From Pseudofrankia asymbiotica (GTDB lineage Bacteria > Actinomycetota > Actinomycetes > Frankiales > Frankiaceae), in the NCBI RefSeq assembly GCF_001983105.1, contig NZ_MOMC01000032.1, positions 129,733 to 140,807 of the forward strand: a DNA stretch of 11,075 bases, in the 5' to 3' direction. Of the stretch, positions 5,475-11,075 are shown piece by piece (position 1 is the stretch's first letter; each line of letters starts with the position of its first letter). The position numbers were made by a program, and so were the translations under genes. The notes beneath the pieces are model-generated. The model saw nothing but the letters and a program-made list of their open reading frames with translations, did not search any database and had not been told where the DNA came from.

Positions 5475-8400
5475 TCAGTCGAAGAGGTGGCGGACGTCGT
5501 CTTCGGTGAGGGTGGCGCCGAAGGCGGCGCCGTCGTCGATGACGCTGGTGAACAGGTGCGCCTTGCGGGCGGCCAGCGCCATCACCTTGTCCTCGATCGT
5601 GTCGCGGGCGACCAGCCGGTAGACCATGACGTTGCGGGTCTGGCCGATGCGATGCGTGCGGTCGACGGCCTGCGCCTCGGTGGCCGGGTTCCACCAGGGG
5701 TCGAGCAGGAAGCAGTAGTCGGCCTCGGTGAGGTTCAGGCCGAAGCCGCCGGCCTTGAGGCTGACGAGGAACACGCTCGCGCCGCCGGACTTGAACCGTT
5801 CCACCACCGCGGCCCGGTCGCGGGTCCTGCCGTCGAGATAGCAGTACTCGACGCCCGCGGCGGCGAGCCGGTCGCGGACCCTGCCGAGGAAGCCGGTGAA
5901 CTGGCTGAACACGAGCGCGCGGTGGCCGCCCCCGACGACGTCGGCGAGCTGCTCCAGCAGCGCCTCGATCTTGGCGGACGGCAGGTCGGCGTGGTCGTCG
6001 TCGATGAGGCCGGCGTGCAGGCTCAGCTGACGCAGCAGGGTGATCGAGCGCAGGATCGTGAACCGGTTGCGGCCCAGGTCGCCGACGAGGCCGAGGACCT
6101 TCTGCCGTTCCCGCTGGAGGTGGGTCTGGTAGAGCCGGCGGTGGCGGGGATGCAGGTCGACCTCGAGCACCTGCTCCTGCTTCGGGGGAAGCTCGGGCGC
6201 GGCCTGTTCCTTGGTACGGCGCAGCATGAGCGGCCGGATCCGCCCACGCAGCCGGGCGAGCAGCTCCGGGTCGTGCCGGCGCTCGATCGGCTGGGCGTAG
6301 TAGTCGCGGAACCGGGCCGGGTTCGGGAAAAGCCCCGGAGCTGTGATCGACAGCAGCGACCACAGCTCCATGAGGTTGTTCTCCATGGGTGTGCCGGTGA
6401 TCGCGATCTTGAACGGCGCGGGCAGCAGCCGGGCGCACTGGTAGGCCTTGGACTGGTGGTTCTTGACCATCTGCGCCTCGTCGAGGACCAGGGCCGACCA
6501 GTCGAGCGCCGCGTAGTCGTCGATCTCGAGGCGGAACAGCGTGTACGACGTGACGACGACGTCCGCGCCGGCGGCGACGTCGCGCAGCGTGGCGCCGCGG
6601 CGCTTCGCCGTGTCGACGATGGTGACGACCCGCAGGCCCGGCGCGAACCGGCGCGCCTCCGCCGCCCAGTTGGCCACGACGCTCGTCGGCGCGACGACGA
6701 GGAACGGCGCGAACGCCCCCGCCGGCCCGCTCTCCGGGTGGGTCGCGTCCTGCTCGGGGAGGGATCCGGCGGCGGCGCCCGCGGTGGCGGTCTCACGGGC
6801 GTGGCAGATGAGGGCGAGGGTCTGCAGGGTCTTACCGAGGCCCATGTCGTCGGCCAGGATCCCGCCCAGCCGGTTCTCCCAGAGGAACGTCAGCCATCGG
6901 AAGCCGTCGAGCTGGTAGGGGCGCAACGTCGCGGCCAGCGCCGCCGGCGCCGCGAGGTCCGCGCGCGGCGCCGTGACCGCGAGCAGCCCGCCGACCTGCT
7001 CGCGCCAGGCCGCCGCCTGCCGCTCGACGACACCGAGCGTGGCCAGCTCCTCCCACAGGCCGGCCTGGAACCGGCTGATCCGTGGGCTCTCGCCCGACCA
7101 GTCCCCGAGAGTCCTGGCCTCCTCGATGAGCCGGCGCAGCGCCGCGAGCTCCGGCTTCTCCAGGCTGAAGTAGGCGCCGTCCGGCAGCAGCAGGTACTCG
7201 TCACCCCGGTCCAGCGCGACGAACAGGTCCCGGAAGCCGACCTGGTGACCCTTGACGGTGACGGTGACGCCCAGGTCGAACCAGTCGTTGTCGCCCTCGA
7301 CGTCGTCGACGGACAGCGCGATGCGCAGGCTGTCGCCGACCTCCCGGTAGTCGGCCGCCTGGCCGTCGACCTCGACCCGCAGCCCCGGCCGTCCCGCCAG
7401 CAGCGGGAGCACCTCCGTGGTCACCCGCATCGTGTCGGCCCCGCGCAGCCGGGCGGCTCCCGGCGCCGGCAGCGGCGACTGGCCGGCCACCCCGGTCACC
7501 CCGGGCGCGCCGCCGGCCCCGGCCAGGAACCGCTCCGCCTCGGCGGCCTCCCTGGCGGCGGCCAGCAGCTCGGCGGCGGCGGGCGGCAGGTCGAGCGCGG
7601 CGAGCACCCGCTGCTCGGCGCGGACGTCCCGCGGCCCGGCCAGCGCCCCCGCCGCCAGGTCGCCCTCAGCCGCCGCGCCGCCGGGTGGACCGGGGGGCAG
7701 CAGTGGGGCGCGGACCTCCTCGCCGCCGATCTCGTACGCCCATTCCCAGGACAGGTCGAGGTCGTGGTCGTCGCCGTAGGCCGCCCGCAGCACCAGCGTG
7801 GGCGGGGAGACCTCGGGCAGGTCGAACGAGCCGTCGCTGGAGACGACGGGCGCCATGCGGCGCAGCCGCGGGTAGAACTCGACGCGGAACCGTTCCTGCC
7901 CGGCCGCCGGGACGACGAGCCGCCGACCTCCGAGCGTCATCCGTCGCAGTGGCGCGGGGACCGGCTCGGCGAGGCGGGCGAGCCGGATGTGCCAGTCGCG
8001 CCGGTCGTCGGTCGCGCCGGTCTCCGCCCGGTCGACGTAGACGAGCCCGTGGCCGTTCTCGCCGATGAAGGAGAACGGCACCATCTGAGGGGCGAGCTCG
8101 CCGTCGAGGCGCAGCGCGGGGACGATCGTCAGCGCCCCCGGCTCGCCGCCGCCGCCACCGCTGCCGCCGCCACCGCCACCGCGGCCGCCGTCGCCGTCGC
8201 CGTTCGGCTCGCGGGTGACGTCGAGGACCAGCTCGCCGTAACGGTAGGGCGCGACGTCGCCCAGCTTCTTACGGCCGTGGACGAGCCGCAGCCCGACCCC
8301 CTCGGCCTCGTCGAGCAGCGCCCACAGCGCCCTGCTGTCGAACGTCGACAGGTCGAGCCGCCTGCCGTCGCCCTGGCGGTAGCCGTAGGGGTACGACGAC

Positions 8401-9245
8401 GACTGCCGCGCCCTGGCCAGCGCGAACATCTCCCGCAGCAGCTGGACGTGGGCCGGGGCGTACTCGGTGACGTGGTGCCAGGCGGTCAGCTGGTCCCAGC
8501 TGACGGCGTTCACCCAGCCAGTCCTGCCCTGCCTGACAAGCCGCGCGGTCACCCGAGGGTCCGCGCCGGCGTCCGCCACGAGGCTCAGCTCCACGGCGAG
8601 CGGCGTCGCTCCGGCGAGCGGCGGCGGTGCCCACCCGGCGAGGTGCCGGGCGTTCGGGTCCTCGTCTGCCTTGACCTCGAGGAGCTCGCCGAGGGACCGC
8701 TCCCAGGAAGGCGCCGCCGCGGCCCGTCGCGCGGGCCTCTGCTTCGCGGCGGCGTCCGGCTGTTTCCTCGCGGTGTCCGGCCGCGCGGCGTTCAGGCCCG
8801 CGGAGACCGTTCCCGCCCGCCGCGCCGCCACGGCCAGCGTCTCCAGCGCCTGCGTGGCCGCCCGCGCCGTGGACGATGCCGACACGGCCGGGCCACCGCC
8901 GGGTCGGTCGTTGGCCTGGTGGTCGTCGGCGGCGGCCAGAACCAGCGCGACAACGTGCTTGCAGTCGAGACCCACCGGGCAGGAACAGACGCCCGTGCCG
9001 AAGCTGCGCGACGCCCCGTCGCCCTCGAACCGGACGATCGTCGAGTAGGGCTTCGGCCCGGTGCCGCGCACCCGGCCGAGCAGCTCACCCGCGGCCTCGT
9101 CCCAGCGGATGTCGACGACGTTGCCGCGCAGCGCGTACGACGAGCCCCGGGCGTATGTCGCGTCGGAGACGGCCTCACGCAGGCCGGCGACGGTGGGTCC
9201 TAGGTTCGGTCCGGCGGCGGGGGAGCGCCGCGACAGAGGAGCCAT
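5475..9245 (-). CDS. SWIM zinc finger SNF2-family helicase (DEAD/DEAH-like ATPase)
   Basis: This 1256-residue protein has an N-terminal SWIM zinc finger, C87-S-C89...C95-K-H97 (CxCx5CxH), and a large middle region with no clear motif. A complete SNF2 ATPase follows in the C-terminal third. Visible motifs are the LRPYQLDGFRWL entry helix, motif I DDMGLGKT (K near residue 805), Ia VVAPTSVVANW, II DEAQ (near 920), III ITGTPMENN, the second lobe ALVFSQFTGF, V SLKAGGFGLNLTEADY, and VI DRTHRIGQTR (near 1200). SNF2 proteins use ATP to translocate along double-stranded DNA and displace or remodel bound protein; bacterial SWIM-SNF2 proteins are poorly understood, with repair or transcription roles proposed. 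A Gly/Asp-rich stretch at about residues 347-368 interrupts the middle region. ATG 9245 is preferred; a TTG three codons upstream is also possible. No functional partner is adjacent, and it converges on the redox operon. Confidence 0.93.
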   Translation of the reverse strand: MAPLSRRSPAAGPNLGPTVAGLREAVSDATYARGSSYALRGNVVDIRWDEAAGELLGRVRGTGPKPYSTIVRFEGDGASRSFGTGVCSCPVGLDCKHVVALVLAAADDHQANDRPGGGPAVSASSTARAATQALETLAVAARRAGTVSAGLNAARPDTARKQPDAAAKQRPARRAAAAPSWERSLGELLEVKADEDPNARHLAGWAPPPLAGATPLAVELSLVADAGADPRVTARLVRQGRTGWVNAVSWDQLTAWHHVTEYAPAHVQLLREMFALARARQSSSYPYGYRQGDGRRLDLSTFDSRALWALLDEAEGVGLRLVHGRKKLGDVAPYRYGELVLDVTREPNGDGDGGRGGGGGGSGGGGGEPGALTIVPALRLDGELAPQMVPFSFIGENGHGLVYVDRAETGATDDRRDWHIRLARLAEPVPAPLRRMTLGGRRLVVPAAGQERFRVEFYPRLRRMAPVVSSDGSFDLPEVSPPTLVLRAAYGDDHDLDLSWEWAYEIGGEEVRAPLLPPGPPGGAAAEGDLAAGALAGPRDVRAEQRVLAALDLPPAAAELLAAAREAAEAERFLAGAGGAPGVTGVAGQSPLPAPGAARLRGADTMRVTTEVLPLLAGRPGLRVEVDGQAADYREVGDSLRIALSVDDVEGDNDWFDLGVTVTVKGHQVGFRDLFVALDRGDEYLLLPDGAYFSLEKPELAALRRLIEEARTLGDWSGESPRISRFQAGLWEELATLGVVERQAAAWREQVGGLLAVTAPRADLAAPAALAATLRPYQLDGFRWLTFLWENRLGGILADDMGLGKTLQTLALICHARETATAGAAAGSLPEQDATHPESGPAGAFAPFLVVAPTSVVANWAAEARRFAPGLRVVTIVDTAKRRGATLRDVAAGADVVVTSYTLFRLEIDDYAALDWSALVLDEAQMVKNHQSKAYQCARLLPAPFKIAITGTPMENNLMELWSLLSITAPGLFPNPARFRDYYAQPIERRHDPELLARLRGRIRPLMLRRTKEQAAPELPPKQEQVLEVDLHPRHRRLYQTHLQRERQKVLGLVGDLGRNRFTILRSITLLRQLSLHAGLIDDDHADLPSAKIEALLEQLADVVGGGHRALVFSQFTGFLGRVRDRLAAAGVEYCYLDGRTRDRAAVVERFKSGGASVFLVSLKAGGFGLNLTEADYCFLLDPWWNPATEAQAVDRTHRIGQTRNVMVYRLVARDTIEDKVMALAARKAHLFTSVIDDGAAFGATLTEDDVRHLFD
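8142..8210 (-). repeat. Gly-rich low-complexity insert in the helicase
   Basis: On the coding strand this run consists mostly of GGC and GGT codons with a few GAC, encoding a Gly/Asp/Ser stretch near residues 347-368. It falls in the linker region before the ATPase and is probably a flexible loop. It resembles the Gly tract of the permease at 439-560. Confidence 0.75.
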
Positions 9246-9253
9246 GGTCCGCA

Positions 9254-9287
9254 ACCTAGCAGCGGCGCCCGTTTCCGCCGGCTAGGT
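9254..9287 (-). promoter_or_regulatory. Inverted repeat directly upstream of the helicase start
   Basis: ACCTAGC (9254-9260) and GCTAGGT (9281-9287) are exact reverse complements. A nested GGCG (9264-9267) / CGCC (9276-9279) pair lies between them. On the coding strand the second arm carries the AGG that is the only Shine-Dalgarno-like sequence, about nine bases before ATG 9245. It could be an operator or a leader hairpin affecting translation. Confidence 0.4.
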
Positions 9288-9499
9288 GCCTTTGTTCTCG
9301 CGGCCACGGCCCACCGAAAGCCCACGCCTCGCAGGGTGGTCCCGCCTACGACCTGATCACTGTTTGTGCCCTCCGGTGGTCACGATCTGGCTCCGTCGCC
9401 CAACCACGGCAAGGCGCAAACGGCGATCACCGAGCGGTCACGAGCGGTTGGCGTGTCGGGCGGGAGTGGCACGGCGAGATCTTGTTGCTGATGAGGACG

Positions 9500-9519
9500 C
9501 CGGCCTGCGGGCTTGCCGG
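9500..9519 (-). terminator. Possible hairpin terminator after the regulator
   Basis: CCGGC (9500-9504) and GCCGG (9515-9519) can pair across a 10-base loop, about 37 bp past the regulator stop. The stem is only five base pairs and there is no T-run, so it is a weak candidate. Confidence 0.25.
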
Positions 9520-9555
9520 TCCACGAGATTGTCGCGGCGTCCGCTGGCCGCATTT

Positions 9556-10479
9556 TCACGTTCCCGCGGGCCTGGGGCGCGGGCCACCGGCGGCCGGGAT
9601 GGCCGCCTCCTCGCAGACGAGCCACTGGGTGCCGACGACGCGCAGGAGGGCGAGGGCCTCGGCCTCGGGGGTGCCGGGCCGCGCGGAGTAGACGACGACG
9701 GACTGGTCGACGTCGGGGACGTGCAGCGCGTCGCAGTCCAGCGTCAGCGGGCCGAGCGACGGGTGGACGACGGTCTTGCGGTGGCTGCGCCAGCCGCCGG
9801 CCTGGCCGCTGACCCAGAGACGGCGGAAGTCGGCCGATCCGGCGTTCAGCCGGGCGAGCAGCTCCGCCAGGCCCGGGTCCCGGGGGTACCTGGCGGCGGT
9901 GGAGCGCAACGCGGCGACCGCCTGGGCCGCGGTCGACTCCCGCTCTTCCTCGGTCTCCCCGACTCGACTGCGCCGGCTGTCGAGCTCCGGGCCGGGCAGG
10001 AACCGCAGCAGGTTGATGTTGCGCCACTCCGGCGGGATGGCCGACCAGTCGCCCTGCAGGGCGCTGGCCATGGCGTTCCAGGCCAGCACGTCGCCCTTGG
10101 CGCTCACGACGACCGTCGGTAGGTCGACGAACCGGTCGATGAGGCGCAGCACGCTCGGCCGGACATGCATCTCGATCATTCCCGGCGCGGGCGGTGCCCA
10201 CCCGGCGAGGTGGAGCAGCTCGTCGCGGCCGGCGGTGTCGAGGCGCAGCGCCCGCGCGAGCGCCTGCAGGACCTGCGTCGAGGGCCGCGGCCCGCGGCCC
10301 TGTTCCAGCCGGACGAGGTAGTCGACGCTGATCCCGGCGAGCAGCGCGAGCTCCTCGCGGCGCAGCCCGGCGACCCGGCGGGTGGCCCTCGGCCCGGCGG
10401 GCAGGCCGACGTCCCGCGGCCCGACCCGCTCCCTGGCGCGCCGGATCGCCGCGGCCAGCCCGGCACGGTCGACGGTCAC
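9556..10479 (-). CDS. XRE-family transcriptional regulator with MmyB-type ligand-binding domain
   Basis: This 307-residue regulator has an N-terminal helix-turn-helix at about residues 39-80, with the family's typical opening GLRREELALLAGISVDYLVRLEQGR. An MmyB-like ligand-binding domain (about residues 107-295) follows, recognised by HVRPSVLRLIDRF, VVVSAKGDVLAWNAMASAL and DWSAIPPEWRN. This architecture and length are common in actinobacteria, where such genes often sit divergent from the oxidoreductase they control; here a short-chain dehydrogenase starts 121 bp away. Ligands are mostly unknown; fatty-acid-like molecules have been suggested for the fold. The start is GTG 10479. An ATG at 10490 is out of frame, and no strong Shine-Dalgarno sequence is seen. 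Repression of itself and of the dehydrogenase is inference. Confidence 0.9.
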   Translation of the reverse strand: MTVDRAGLAAAIRRARERVGPRDVGLPAGPRATRRVAGLRREELALLAGISVDYLVRLEQGRGPRPSTQVLQALARALRLDTAGRDELLHLAGWAPPAPGMIEMHVRPSVLRLIDRFVDLPTVVVSAKGDVLAWNAMASALQGDWSAIPPEWRNINLLRFLPGPELDSRRSRVGETEEERESTAAQAVAALRSTAARYPRDPGLAELLARLNAGSADFRRLWVSGQAGGWRSHRKTVVHPSLGPLTLDCDALHVPDVDQSVVVYSARPGTPEAEALALLRVVGTQWLVCEEAAIPAAGGPRPRPAGT

Positions 10480-10600
10480 CCACCCAGCATGCTCCCGCGC
10501 GGGGCGTCGAGGCCGGCCGTGGACGGGACGAAGGTGGTACCGCCGGTCCCACGATCACGCGGCCCTCCTGCCCACCGCCGCGCCGCCGGATGCTGGTCCC
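10480..10600. promoter_or_regulatory. Divergent promoter/operator region of regulator and dehydrogenase
   Basis: These 121 bp separate two divergent starts. Palindromes seen are AGCATGCT (10486-10493), directly followed by CCCGCGCGGG (10494-10503), then GGCCGGCC (10511-10518). There is also GGGAC (10525-10529) / GTCCC (10546-10550) around GGTACC (10536-10541). Any of these could be the regulator's operator, but short GC palindromes are frequent by chance at this base composition. No clear -10/-35 pair was found. Confidence 0.45.
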
Positions 10601-11075
10601 ATGACAACCGCGCTGATCACCGGGGCCAACAATGGCCTCGGGCTGGAGACCACCCGCCGCCTCGCCGCCCTCGGCTGGACCGTCTGGCTCGGCTCCCGCG
10701 ACGCCGGCCTCGGCGAGAAGGCGGCGGCGTCGATCGCCGCCGACCAGCCCGGCGCCGACGTCCGGGCCGTGGCGCTCGACGTCACCAGCGACGACTCCGT
10801 CGCGGCGGCCCTCGCGACCGTCCGCGACGCGGGCACCGGACTGGACGTCCTGGTCAACAACGCCGGCATCGGCGGCGTCCGCAAGGCCCCGGCCGAGACG
10901 CTGCCGGCCGACTTCCTCGCCGTCTTCGGCGTCAACCTGCTCGGCCCGGTCCGGATGACGCATGCCTTCCTACCGCTGCTGCGTGAATCGCGGGCGCCCC
11001 GGCTGGTCATGGTGTCCAGCGGCATGGGCTCGTTCGGGGTCACGACGGACCCGGACCGGCTCGAGTCGACCCTGC
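10601..11075 (+). CDS. Short-chain dehydrogenase/reductase (SDR), 3' end outside window
   Basis: The frame starts at ATG 10601 and stays open to the window end, giving 158 complete codons of a protein usually about 240-300 long. The cofactor motif TGANNGLG (residues 7-14, TGxxxGxG) and the NNAG motif (86-89) are present. The strand leading to the catalytic serine is visible as LVMVSSGMGS (S139/S140). The catalytic YxxxK lies beyond the window. SDRs are NAD(P)(H)-dependent oxidoreductases for alcohols, ketones or sugars; the substrate cannot be inferred. An Arg in GSRD (about residues 32-35) after the second strand would suit NADPH, but this is tentative. The ribosome-binding signal is weak. 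The gene is divergent from the MmyB-type regulator, which probably controls it. Confidence 0.9.
   Translation, partial: MTTALITGANNGLGLETTRRLAALGWTVWLGSRDAGLGEKAAASIAADQPGADVRAVALDVTSDDSVAAALATVRDAGTGLDVLVNNAGIGGVRKAPAETLPADFLAVFGVNLLGPVRMTHAFLPLLRESRAPRLVMVSSGMGSFGVTTDPDRLESTL

Larger units (their letters stand above)
9246..9555. other. Non-coding region between regulator and helicase
   Basis: These 310 bp lie upstream of the helicase and downstream of the regulator, both on the - strand. No convincing gene is seen; a + strand frame through here continues as antisense of the regulator. Contents are the inverted repeat at 9254-9287, a direct repeat CGAGCGGT at 9431-9438 and 9441-9448 (exactly 10 bp apart), and a GC hairpin at 9500-9519. 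The helicase promoter should be here, but no clear -10/-35 pair could be picked. Confidence 0.6.

Noticed and set aside
4000..6438. An 812-codon - strand frame spanning the reductase gene and the end of the helicase gene
   Set aside because: It crosses two well-supported genes in different frames, is Arg/Pro/Ala-rich and shows no motif. It is a shadow frame.
5487..9203. A 1238-codon open frame on the + strand opposite the helicase gene
   Set aside because: Its translation is low-complexity Arg/Ala/Gly/Val/Asp sequence without domains, whereas the - strand holds an unmistakable SNF2 protein. Strong third-position GC bias removes stops from the opposite strand, so the length alone means little.
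9286..10122. A + strand frame of 278 codons between helicase and dehydrogenase
   Set aside because: Most of it is antisense to the MmyB-type regulator, and its translation has no recognisable features.

Overview
The window is very GC-rich. Its coding sequences overlap or sit close together, antisense frames stay open for long stretches, and start codons are a mix of ATG, GTG and TTG. With an MmyB-type XRE regulator, a SWIM-SNF2 helicase and a P450-type single-cluster ferredoxin, this points to a high-GC actinobacterium. A Frankia-like or related soil actinomycete is plausible, but the genus is inference. No tRNA, rRNA, CRISPR array, transposase or integrase was recognised.

Layout. (1) Positions 1-1761, + strand: the 3' part of an FtsX/MacB-type ABC permease and its complete ATPase, closed by a GC-rich hairpin at 1802-1823. 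(2) Positions 1762-2202: a non-coding leader region with an extended -10-like box and a perfect 10-bp inverted repeat (2141-2150 / 2201-2210) whose right arm covers the likely TTG start of the next gene. (3) Positions 2203-5451, + strand: a translationally coupled three-gene redox operon. It encodes a four-histidine ferric-reductase-like membrane cytochrome b, a ferredoxin with a C-x5-C...CP cluster domain at the end of a roughly 345-residue Pro/Gly/Ser-rich region, and an FAD/NAD(P)H ferredoxin reductase. The first pair overlaps by 20 bp and the second by ATGA. (4) Positions 5475-9245, - strand: a 1256-residue SWIM zinc finger plus SNF2 helicase, convergent with the operon across a small hairpin. 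(5) Positions 9246-9555: non-coding. (6) Positions 9556-10479, - strand: an XRE/MmyB-type regulator, divergent from (7) positions 10601-11075, + strand: a short-chain dehydrogenase cut by the window end.

How the genes may work together. The redox operon reads as a complete electron path: NAD(P)H to FAD reductase, to the tethered ferredoxin, to two b-type haems in the membrane, to an unknown acceptor. It is the most interesting part of the window. The functions of the parts rest on family motifs; the assembled pathway is inference. The ABC pair probably exports a hydrophobic or peptide substrate or remodels the envelope. The regulator probably controls itself and the divergent dehydrogenase.
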